Below are positions 1 through 7,484 of a stretch of DNA of 55,734 nt, one piece after another. The translations under genes were made by a program, and so were the position numbers. The notes under the pieces were generated by a model, which did not search any database, was not told the origin of the DNA, and worked only from the letters and a program-made list of their open reading frames with translations. Location of the stretch: NCBI GenBank assembly GCA_002069885.1, contig MWCD01000023.1, positions 1 through 55,734 on the forward strand, written 5' to 3'. Position 1 is the stretch's first letter, and every line of letters begins with the position of its first letter. The DNA is from a bacterium ADurb.Bin236. Lineage in GTDB: Bacteria > UBP15 > UBA6099.

Positions 1-3000
1 GATGTCGCGTCCCCGACGGGTTTCTCCGGGAATATGTCGAATATCCGGGCGGCCTTTTCCGCCGCCTCGTCGAACCGCCTCTGGAAGTAGAACAGCACGC
101 TGTCCTCGTGCAGGTCGCAGCATTCGAGCTTGATGTCCGGCAGGCCGTCGGATTTCTTGGCGAGCAGTTCGTATATCTTCACCGGATTCTTATATGCCGA
201 ACTGATTTGTATGTCGAGGAAACGCGTTATTATGAAGTCGTCCGCCTCGGCACGCGTGAACTCGCTTATCGTGGTCTGCGTGGAGTAGAGCTTGCCGGAC
301 GATTCCATGTGCTCGCCGAAGTCCACCTCCGGGCCGATGACGGTGTAGCAGAATCGGTTTGTGGAACCCATGTTGCCGGCTATCATCTCGCCAGTGTTCG
401 CCCCGCAGCGCACCTGAAGGAGATGTTTTCCCTGAGTCTTCCACACCTCCCGCATCTCGGCTATCTTAGCCTGCATATCCAGCGCGTTGTAGCAGACGTT
501 CTTGGCGTGCTCTGGGAAGGGGATGGGAGCGCCGAAGATGCCCACGATCGCGTCGCCGATGTACTTGTCCAGCGTGCCGCCGTACTGCATGAGTATCGCC
601 GTCATCTCCGTCAGATATTCGTTCAGCAACTCGACCAGCTCTTCGGGCGTCAGGGCTTCGGATATGGATGTGAACCCGGCCACGTCGGAGAAGAAAACTG
701 AAGCGCGAGTCCTCTCGCCGCCGAGTTTCAGCTTGTCCGGGTCGGCCAGAAGCGAATCGACGACCTGCGGGTTCACGTACGTCGAGAACATGCCCTTCAT
801 CTTTTTCTTTTCCTGCTCCTCGGTGAGGAAGCGGTAGATGAAGACGCTCAGGAATGTCGCTGTTATGAGCCCGATAGCCGCAAACACCGGAATTTCAATG
901 CGCTTGGTAATGAACAGGTAGTTGGCCGCCGCGAAGTAAGCAGCCGCCACGAACAACATGATTGAGAAGTTGATTACGGCCACCAAGAACGGGTTCGTGT
1001 GCCTGACCGCGCCGCCGGAGAATCCCAGCCCGGCGCCCAGAACCACGAATATCAGCGCCACCCAGATAAACGGCGCTTTGTCGATGAAGAGCCTTTCGAC
1101 TATGGTGTTTATCGCGTTCGCGTGCAGTCCGAGGATTTTATACCTCGGTTCGAGCGGCGTCGGGTTCATGTCGGCAGTGCCTTCCGCCGTCAGCCCGATG
1201 ATTATTATCTTGTCCTTGAGAGCCTTTATCTTTTCGTCCAGAGTCGCCGCTTCCCCGGTCTTGACGATGCTCTCATAAATCTTCGCCTCGTCCTCTTGCA
1301 GAGGGTCCGTCTGCTCTTCCGGCGGAATCTTAGCGTTAGCTCTTCCCCGCTCAAGGATGCTGTGCCGTCCGAGGGTGGAGTAGAAATTCAGGAAGCTGTC
1401 CGTGTCGAACAGCGTGGTGTCCGCCCAGATGCCCGCCCAGTTGACCAGCATCTTGCCGCCGGGAAGCAGCGGGATGGATATGTCCTCGGTCCCGCCTTTC
1501 GCTCCGGGCAGGGTAGCGTTCTTAAGGATGATTTTGTTTTTTTTCAGCAACACATCTTCGGGTTTCACTTTCAGATATTTCAGAGCGATGAGAAAATCCA
1601 CGTGGGGATACAGTTTGTTTTCATAAACATACACGGGCGCGATCATCCGCAGCGTGCCGTCTCTTCTGCTGAACTCCGCCCTCTGCGGGCCTTGACCGGC
1701 GGTGTTCATCCCGATTTCCGGCTGCACGGGATTGACCTTGTTGAGCCGCGGGAACTCGTTTTCAAGTCCGGGGGGAATATCGAAGACGTAGTATTCTTTT
1801 TCAGCCGTCTCGGTTTCTCCCTCCTTCTGCTCCGCTCCGGCCATCCGCAGCACTTTGTCCTTCAGAAGCCTGTCGTTTATCGCGTCGTCGAAAGGCGTCC
1901 CCTCTTTGCCCATCAGGTAGTCCAGATCGCTCGCCGACAGAGATTGGTAAGCTTCGAGCGCGAGGGCTTCCATGGAAGGGGGGGCCGGCGGCGGGTCGGA
2001 CTTCATCGCTTTCTCAAACAGGCTTCTCGCGTAGGCGTCGGTCTTCAGAACCTTCGCGCTCATCGGCGGCGAGTTCTGCTTGTGGAAGTGGTAAAGCTCT
2101 TCTGACTTCCTCTTTCTGTCTTCGGCAATCCTTTTTGCGACAGCGCCCTCGAAAGGCTCGCCTTCGTCTGCGAGAAGGAAGTCGAAGCCGCGCAGGTCAA
2201 GATTCTGGTAGGCGTCGAACACGAGCGCTTCGGCAGGGTTGTCCGGTTTGTTGCGGGTGGGGTAGGATAGCACGCGCTCAAAGACGGCGCGCGTCTTCTT
2301 GTCCAGTTTCAGATCCTTCGGCTCGTGTGGCGTCGGCAGATAGTTCTTCGCGCTGAACGCGAAATAGACATTGCGAGCGGAGGCCGCGGCGCGGCCAACC
2401 GCCTTTTCCCGGTCGGGCGCAAGCTCGTTGAGATGCATGTTGTGCCCGGCGAACCCGGCCACCTGTTCCATCAGGCCGGACACGCTCCCGAGCTCCTCGT
2501 CGAAAACAATCTCCTCGAATCTTGGAGCCAGATCAGCCGCATAAGACGGAGCTTCGGGGTCGTCGAGGAAATCTCTGTATGTCCCTATCTTCTCCATCAT
2601 GCCGAATTTCAGTTCGAGGTTGTAGAACAATATCTGAGAAATCTGCTCAGTGGCTCCTGAGAACCCTTCCCGGACGTCGATGTCCACCTTGCGCCCGAAT
2701 GGGCGCGAGTAGTCGATAGCGAACAGAGTGGCGAGAGCCCCGTGTTTGTCCAGTCCAAGCCCGTTTATCACGTCCACGTAATATATCGGGTCGTCCGGGT
2801 ACGCGCCTTCCCAATCGAGAGTCGAGTCGTCGATCAGCACGTTGTGGATGTCTTTGTTCACGGGCGGCTTCTCAAACCTCTGCCGCACCTTGAACTTGGC
2901 GTCTAGGTCGAGGTTCCCTATCGTGTCTAAAGCTCCGGACGCGAACAGCGCGATGAATAGAGCGGACATTGCAAGCCCTATGAACGGGCCGATTATCTTG

Positions 3001-3038
3001 TTCCTGTCTTCAGCTTTGTGCGGAAGTTTTAGTTTCAT
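1..3038 (-). CDS. CHASE2-domain class III nucleotide cyclase, C1-like half (partial, runs off left edge)
   Basis: Membrane receptor-type cyclase that would make cAMP or cGMP from an NTP; no stop codon occurs before base 1 (1012 codons visible). Start ATG at 3038 is preceded by GGAGAA. An N-terminal membrane segment (about residues 10-32) leads to a long extracytoplasmic CHASE2 sensor, further hydrophobic segments (about 640-720) and the cyclase domain. Both metal-binding aspartates are present: D785 in FSDVAGFT and D829 in KYIGDAI, with the substrate lysine K825. The C-terminal catalytic motif is ruined: the usual GDAVNLASR reads GPEVDFGEH, so the transition-state Asn and Arg are D906 and H910. 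The Thr that usually contacts the base is kept (YTVIG). A homodimer should therefore be inactive. It lies 44 bp downstream of the complementary cyclase at 3083-5956, almost certainly in the same operon. The CHASE2 region holds an internal duplication. Confidence 0.93.
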   Translation of the reverse strand, partial: MKLKLPHKAEDRNKIIGPFIGLAMSALFIALFASGALDTIGNLDLDAKFKVRQRFEKPPVNKDIHNVLIDDSTLDWEGAYPDDPIYYVDVINGLGLDKHGALATLFAIDYSRPFGRKVDIDVREGFSGATEQISQILFYNLELKFGMMEKIGTYRDFLDDPEAPSYAADLAPRFEEIVFDEELGSVSGLMEQVAGFAGHNMHLNELAPDREKAVGRAAASARNVYFAFSAKNYLPTPHEPKDLKLDKKTRAVFERVLSYPTRNKPDNPAEALVFDAYQNLDLRGFDFLLADEGEPFEGAVAKRIAEDRKRKSEELYHFHKQNSPPMSAKVLKTDAYARSLFEKAMKSDPPPAPPSMEALALEAYQSLSASDLDYLMGKEGTPFDDAINDRLLKDKVLRMAGAEQKEGETETAEKEYYVFDIPPGLENEFPRLNKVNPVQPEIGMNTAGQGPQRAEFSRRDGTLRMIAPVYVYENKLYPHVDFLIALKYLKVKPEDVLLKKNKIILKNATLPGAKGGTEDISIPLLPGGKMLVNWAGIWADTTLFDTDSFLNFYSTLGRHSILERGRANAKIPPEEQTDPLQEDEAKIYESIVKTGEAATLDEKIKALKDKIIIIGLTAEGTADMNPTPLEPRYKILGLHANAINTIVERLFIDKAPFIWVALIFVVLGAGLGFSGGAVRHTNPFLVAVINFSIMLFVAAAYFAAANYLFITKRIEIPVFAAIGLITATFLSVFIYRFLTEEQEKKKMKGMFSTYVNPQVVDSLLADPDKLKLGGERTRASVFFSDVAGFTSISEALTPEELVELLNEYLTEMTAILMQYGGTLDKYIGDAIVGIFGAPIPFPEHAKNVCYNALDMQAKIAEMREVWKTQGKHLLQVRCGANTGEMIAGNMGSTNRFCYTVIGPEVDFGEHMESSGKLYSTQTTISEFTRAEADDFIITRFLDIQISSAYKNPVKIYELLAKKSDGLPDIKLECCDLHEDSVLFYFQRRFDEAAEKAARIFDIFPEKPVGDAT
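1870..2305 (-). repeat. Internal duplication of an ~60-residue module in the CHASE2 region
   Basis: Two related protein segments lie in tandem inside the downstream cyclase. The first, about residues 246-306, contains RAVFERVLSYP, ALVFDAYQNL and FDFLLADEGEPFEGAV. The second, about residues 336-390, contains RSLFEKAMKSDP, ALALEAYQSL and LDYLMGKEGTPFDDAI. The sister cyclase upstream has one related copy (around RAMFLKFIG and FEWLLEKSG). This was read by eye from the translation, so the boundaries are approximate. Confidence 0.6.
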
Positions 3039-3082
3039 CGAGGTTCTCCAGTGATTCCGGCATTATGCGGCGCAGGCCGCGG

Positions 3083-5956
3083 CTATTTCTTGGTCATCAC
3101 GTAGACGCCGTCCCACTTGCCGTCGTCGCCGACCGGCGGCGGGGTGGCCTTGTAATCGTCGCAACGGGCCATGTACACCTTGCTTGGGCCGTCTCCGGGC
3201 CGGGCGTCCATCGCCCTCTGGAACCCGGCCTTCGCCTCGTCCCACTTCATTTCCAGATACAGTTCGTACGCCTCCGCGAAACGTTTCGCGCACTCCGCCA
3301 CATCCTCCGGCAGCCCTTCGTCCGTCCTGCCCAGCAACTCGTATACTTTAACAGGCTCCAGTTTCCCGACCACCCGCATCTTGTCCAACATCCTCACTAT
3401 CACGAAATCCTTCGCTTTTTCCAGCGTAAACTCGCTTATCATCAGGCTCGAGCCGTATTGCTTGTTGGCTCCCAGAAGACGGGCCGAGAGGTTGACCGCG
3501 TCGCCCATTATCGTGTAGTTGAACCTCGACTCGGACCCCATGTTCCCGGCTATCATCAGGCCGGAATTCAGCCCGACCATAGTGCGTATCGGCTTCTTTC
3601 CCTCCTGCTCCCATTTCTTGAGAAGCTCGTCGTTGGCCTTCACCATGTCCAGCGCCGCGTAGCAGGCTTTAACCGCGTTGTCCTCGTAGTGAATGGGCGC
3701 GCCGTACACAGCCATAATTATCGCGCCCTCGTACTTGTCCAACATTCCCTGATTGTCAAATATCTTCGCCGTCATCGCCGTAAAATATTCGTTCAGCCTG
3801 TCGACAAGCTCCTCCGGCGACTCGGCTTCCGAAAGCCCCGGCCCGTACGCCATCGCGAACATCGCCGTCAGGTCCATCTTCTCTCCGCCAAGCCTCAGCT
3901 TCTCCGGGTGATGTATCAGCGTCTCCACGACCTCCGGATTCACGTATGTGGAGAACATCGACTTCATCTTTTTCGCTTCCTTGCCCTCTGTCATGTACCT
4001 GTAGACCACGACCAACAGGTAGGAGAGCGAGATCGCCGCGACCACTGACACTAAGGGAGCCCATATCATCGCGGAGCCGAACAGGTATTGGGTTGCCGCG
4101 GCGTACGCGACGATTGTTCCCGCCGCCACCGCGCCGCCGACGGACTGCTTTGACGCGCCGCCGACGAAACCTACCAGCGCGGACAGAACCAGCGCCGCCG
4201 CAAATGTCGCCCAGAACGGAGCCTTCTTTATGAACAGGCTTTTGATTATCGTGTTCACCGCGTTGGCGTGCATTCCGACGAGGGGATCTCTAGGATTGAA
4301 CGGAACCGGGTTCAGGTCGTGCGTGCCAGCCGCCGTCAAACCTATCAGAACCACCTTTTCCCTGAAAAACTCCAACTCCTCGGTCACTCGTTTGGCTTCC
4401 TCGGCGTCGAGGCTTTCCAGAATTGCCGTTTCATGCTGCGCCAGCGGCGCGCCCGCCTCGTTCTTCTTGAGGATGTTGTATTTAACCGCGTCTTCGTAAA
4501 TCTTTCTCACGCTGCGGTGTATGAACGTGTTCGGCTGCAGGAACGCTCCAGCCCAGTTCACCAGCAGCGTCCCTTTTTCATCCAGCGGCATCGTTATAGT
4601 CGTCTTCTTTTCGCTTCCGGGAAACGTTGCGTTCCTTATGACGATTTTTTCCGGATAGAAATCCAAGTCATCGTTCTGAACGCCCAGATAATGCATCGCC
4701 GCGAGGAAGGATATATGGAAATAAAGCGTGTCGTCAAAGTTCAGCGCGGGAGACATCATGCGTATGACGCCGTCCTTCTGCAGTTCGGGCAGAACGTATC
4801 CCACTCCCGCCGAGCCGTCCCCGAACATCGGCATCACCGTCTGGAACTGAACCACGTCTATGTACTCGTCCAAAACGCTCTTCGACGGAACCGGGTTGTC
4901 GGGCCTTATCTTCGCTTTAAACCTTTCATTCACGCCCATTCCGTAATCCGTCTGAGCGCGCACCTTGGCTAGTTCGGCCATGACCAGCTCTTTTTCCTTG
5001 TCGCTGAAAGGTATCGGCTTGCGTCCGCCCGACGGCTTCTCGCCGCTTTTTTCCAGCAGCCACTCGAAATCGCCCGGCCTCAGGTTGCGCAGCGCCTTGT
5101 TCAATTCCACCTCGGCCTGATTGTCCGTCTGCGTCCTGTCGGTCATGCCGATGAACTTCAGGAACATCGCCCTCGCGTCCGGGTCATACAATATGTCGTC
5201 CCGCTTGTATGCGGATTCCTCTTCCTTGTTGGCGAGTTGTCCGAGCAACACGTTGCCCGCCCTTTGTATCGAGTCCGCCAGAATCGCGTCCCTGTCCGGC
5301 GCAAGCGCGTCCAGCGCCGAGTTCTCAAACAGGTACAGCGCGGCGTCGTTGTAAGCCTCGGAGAACCTTGCGAACTGCGGGTCGCCTGTGATCGCGTCAA
5401 GCTCCGCCACCATCTCTTTGATGTCTTTTTCCTCGACCGGCCCCGTCAGCCTGTCCGAAATCTCGTACAGTTTCATCTTCACATTCTGGTCCCACTCTGT
5501 TTCCTCAGGAACGATCGAGGCCAGAGTCTCGAATTTCTTCGAAAACGTGTCGGCCACGCCGGGGTTTAACGCCGGACCTGAACGGTCGAAGAAAAACACG
5601 TCGAACAGAACCATCCTCGCGCCAGCGCCCTCGGCTCCGAGAGCCGTCACTATCTCGCTCCATATCGTCCTGTCGAACGGCCATGTGCGCCACTCGTAGC
5701 TGTCGTCGTCTATGTCCAGCAACACTATGTCCCGCGACACATTTTCTTCCGGCAGCGGGCCTCTCGTGCGGAATCTCTGGTCGTACGCCTTGTGCTCGAA
5801 ACTCTTCAATAGTTCATGGGCCACTCCGACGCCCGGCAGGTCTGCTGCCTTAGGGTGCGGCAGCAGCCCGGCGACCACTCCCACCAACAGCCCCAGCGCG
5901 ACGCCCACGACTTTGTTTCTGGACTCCGGGGTTCTCCATAGCTTCAGTTTCTTCAT
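3083..5956 (-). CDS. CHASE2-domain class III cyclase homologue, C2-like half (metal-site dead)
   Basis: 957-residue paralogue of the downstream cyclase. The start at 5956 has a clear GGAGG six bases upstream. Order: N-terminal membrane segment (about 17-36), large CHASE2 sensor (about 45-570), three hydrophobic segments (about 575-660), linker ending FSTYVNPEVVETL, cyclase domain (about 690-870), and a TPR-like tail. Neither metal ligand survives: the FSDVxGFT motif reads FAMAYGPG (M702 or A701 at the Asp position) and YIGDAI reads YEGAII (A745). In contrast the substrate lysine K741, the base-contacting Thr in YTIMG, and the transition-state N822 and R826 of GDAVNLSAR are intact. Alone it should not catalyse. 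It could supply the Asn/Arg half to the downstream partner. The reading frame is long and undisturbed, which argues against a decaying pseudogene. Confidence 0.93.
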   Translation of the reverse strand: MKKLKLWRTPESRNKVVGVALGLLVGVVAGLLPHPKAADLPGVGVAHELLKSFEHKAYDQRFRTRGPLPEENVSRDIVLLDIDDDSYEWRTWPFDRTIWSEIVTALGAEGAGARMVLFDVFFFDRSGPALNPGVADTFSKKFETLASIVPEETEWDQNVKMKLYEISDRLTGPVEEKDIKEMVAELDAITGDPQFARFSEAYNDAALYLFENSALDALAPDRDAILADSIQRAGNVLLGQLANKEEESAYKRDDILYDPDARAMFLKFIGMTDRTQTDNQAEVELNKALRNLRPGDFEWLLEKSGEKPSGGRKPIPFSDKEKELVMAELAKVRAQTDYGMGVNERFKAKIRPDNPVPSKSVLDEYIDVVQFQTVMPMFGDGSAGVGYVLPELQKDGVIRMMSPALNFDDTLYFHISFLAAMHYLGVQNDDLDFYPEKIVIRNATFPGSEKKTTITMPLDEKGTLLVNWAGAFLQPNTFIHRSVRKIYEDAVKYNILKKNEAGAPLAQHETAILESLDAEEAKRVTEELEFFREKVVLIGLTAAGTHDLNPVPFNPRDPLVGMHANAVNTIIKSLFIKKAPFWATFAAALVLSALVGFVGGASKQSVGGAVAAGTIVAYAAATQYLFGSAMIWAPLVSVVAAISLSYLLVVVYRYMTEGKEAKKMKSMFSTYVNPEVVETLIHHPEKLRLGGEKMDLTAMFAMAYGPGLSEAESPEELVDRLNEYFTAMTAKIFDNQGMLDKYEGAIIMAVYGAPIHYEDNAVKACYAALDMVKANDELLKKWEQEGKKPIRTMVGLNSGLMIAGNMGSESRFNYTIMGDAVNLSARLLGANKQYGSSLMISEFTLEKAKDFVIVRMLDKMRVVGKLEPVKVYELLGRTDEGLPEDVAECAKRFAEAYELYLEMKWDEAKAGFQRAMDARPGDGPSKVYMARCDDYKATPPPVGDDGKWDGVYVMTKK

Positions 5957-6075
5957 TCAAAACCTCCGCGACGCTTGAAAGACGGCTCCGCTCCGGCGGT
6001 TTTCGGAGGCTCTCGCTTCCGCCTTCTCCCGCCGATCCCATACTCTTTTCTTCCCAACCGTCTGTTCTTTCTATA

Positions 6076-6092
6076 ATAATTCTAAGAATTAT
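6076..6092. promoter_or_regulatory. AT-rich palindrome upstream of the cyclase pair, possible operator
   Basis: ATAATTCT-A-AGAATTAT is a perfect inverted repeat with one central base, about 120 bp upstream of the first cyclase start. On the minus strand it lies just after TTGCTA and TATATA boxes that could be a promoter. The binding protein is unknown. Confidence 0.35.
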
Positions 6093-6166
6093 ATAATCTG
6101 TAATTCCTTTTGTATAGCAAACCGCTTCCGGCGCGTGGGGGGCAAAATGCGGAGTTATGGAAAAGA

Positions 6167-6506
6167 TTTAAGGGAAAACTTTTGAAAAAGTTTTCCCTTA
6201 AACCCTTTCAAAACATTTCATGCTAGCGCCGAAGGCGGAGCTTCGCTTCCGCCTTCGGCGCGTATCAAGTGAAAAGATATTGGGAAAGAGCTTTCAGCGG
6301 AATCTGTTTCTTAAAATGATTTCGGCAAGAAAAGAATCGTAGGGGCGACCCGTCGGGTCGCCCGGATATGATGGCTCATTGGCATCTGCTCATAAATGAT
6401 TTTGCATGGGGCGTCGGGAGGGAAACGCGGCAGCGATTCACTCCCGACGACCAGTGAAACGTTTTGAAGAGATTCAAAGAGAAACTTTTTCAAAAGTTTC
6501 TCTTTG
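6167..6506 (-). repeat. Composite palindromic repeat, copy 1
   Basis: Non-coding element with an AT-rich palindrome at each end and GC-rich hairpins inside. Palindrome A (6167-6202) has arms TTTAAGGGAAAACTTTT. Palindrome B (6475-6506) has arms CAAAGAGAAACTTTT. Next to A is a 36-bp hairpin (6226-6261, arms GCGCCGAAGGCGGA). Next to B is a different hairpin (6412-6449, arms CGTCGGGAG). This copy also carries an extra perfect hairpin (6343-6363, arms GGGCGACCC, loop GTC) apparently inserted between two copies of AAATGATTT. Further copies lie at 19234-19505 (opposite orientation) and 39421-39809. It fills most of the gap between the PlsC-like gene and the cyclase pair. No transposase ORF is present, so it looks like a MITE- or REP-type element. 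Confidence 0.8.
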
Positions 6507-6563
6507 TCTTTTCTCTTCGCTTTTTTTGATGTTTATCAGCCGCAGGCGCAATCTAGCCACAGT

Positions 6564-7322
6564 TTATTCGGGATCGTCGAAGAGGGCGCGGGCGGCTTGT
6601 TCGAGACGCGCCGCTTCCGCCTTAAGCTCTTCATGCGGGGAGTCCATAGAAAGGTTTTTTTTGACTCGGAACGGTTTTCCGAAACGCACTTTTACCTCGA
6701 CGGGGGTCCAGACGGGGAGCGCGGCGTAAACCTTTTTGTCCCGGATTGACACGGGGGAGAGCCACGGAAAAATTGCGTTCGCGCCGCGCGCCCACGCGGG
6801 AACTATTGGGACGCCGGTCTCGATGGCGAGCCGGATGACGCCTGTCTTGAAAGGGAAAGTGGAATTGCCCTCGAAGAAAGGGTGGATGACGCCCGCCGGG
6901 AAGATGCCGACGGTGCCGCCCGCGTTCAACACCTCCGCCGCCGCCGCCATAGCCTGTTTCACCTGTTCCGGGTCCGTGCTTTTTCCCCTGTTTGAAGCGA
7001 TGGGGATGCAGCCGAGTTCCTTTAGGACGCCCCCTATGACGGGAGCCTTGAACAAGTCGTCTTCGGCGACCCAGCGGACGGCGCGGCCTTGGCTTGCCGC
7101 CCCGACGGATATCAGCGCGGCGTCCAGCGGCCCGTTGTGGATGCCCGCGACTATCACCCCGCCTTTTCCGAACTGGGGAAGTTTCTTGTGGTCTATTATT
7201 TTAACTCTGTGCATCCGGCGGATCGGAGGCGCGAGAACTTTCAGCAGCCGCCAGTAAAGATCAGGCGCGTCTTCCCGGTAGTACGGCGATTCCGCCGGCG
7301 TCGGCTCCGCTTTTATCTCCAT
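6564..7322 (-). CDS. PlsC-like 1-acylglycerol-3-phosphate acyltransferase
   Basis: 252-residue cytoplasmic-face membrane enzyme expected to transfer an acyl group to a lysophospholipid in phosphatidic acid synthesis. The catalytic HX4D motif is present as H62-NGPL-D67. Motif II is present around CIPIASNR (R112), and motif IV as VPIVPAW. Motif III is unusual: the expected FPEGTRS reads FPAGVIHP (residues 141-148), so the substrate-binding Glu is Ala. Length fits the family (about 240-260). The start at 7322 follows GAGGGAAACGCT. An extended -10 box lies 48-56 bases upstream, just beyond the terminator of the preceding acyl-CoA dehydrogenase gene, so it is probably a single-gene transcript. The substrate could differ from the classical one because of the motif III change. 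Confidence 0.85.
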   Translation of the reverse strand: MEIKAEPTPAESPYYREDAPDLYWRLLKVLAPPIRRMHRVKIIDHKKLPQFGKGGVIVAGIHNGPLDAALISVGAASQGRAVRWVAEDDLFKAPVIGGVLKELGCIPIASNRGKSTDPEQVKQAMAAAAEVLNAGGTVGIFPAGVIHPFFEGNSTFPFKTGVIRLAIETGVPIVPAWARGANAIFPWLSPVSIRDKKVYAALPVWTPVEVKVRFGKPFRVKKNLSMDSPHEELKAEAARLEQAARALFDDPE

Positions 7323-7369
7323 AGCGTTTCCCTCACCCTATAAAGCGTCTATTAGATATATGCAAAAAT

Positions 7370-7378
7370 ATTATACCA
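7370..7378 (-). promoter_or_regulatory. Extended -10 promoter for the PlsC-like gene
   Basis: The minus strand reads TGGTATAAT, a consensus extended -10, about 50 bases before the start codon at 7322. No convincing -35 box is seen, as is usual for extended -10 promoters. Confidence 0.45.
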
Positions 7379-7399
7379 CAAAAGAGCCGGGCGAAACGA

Positions 7400-7431
7400 A
7401 AAAGCCCCCGGCTGAGAGGCCGGGGGCTTTT
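7400..7431 (-). terminator. Rho-independent terminator of the acyl-CoA dehydrogenase gene
   Basis: A 13-bp stem AAAAGCCCCCGGC with a short loop and a T run on the minus strand, 54 bases after the dehydrogenase stop at 7485. The symmetric A/T flanks mean it could also stop transcription from the other side. Confidence 0.9.
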
Positions 7432-7484
7432 GATTGCTTGATGTTTGCCGTCCGCGTCTGAAGCGCGGCGGCGGGAAAACCGGA

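Noticed and set aside
3083-5956. Upstream cyclase considered as a pseudogene
   Set aside because: The frame is open over 957 codons, the sensor and the Asn/Arg catalytic half are conserved, and the losses complement its neighbour.
6167-6202. Palindrome A of the repeat as a rho-independent terminator
   Set aside because: The stem is AT-rich without a GC-rich core, and a T run follows only as part of the symmetric arms. The element may affect transcription, but the classic features are missing.
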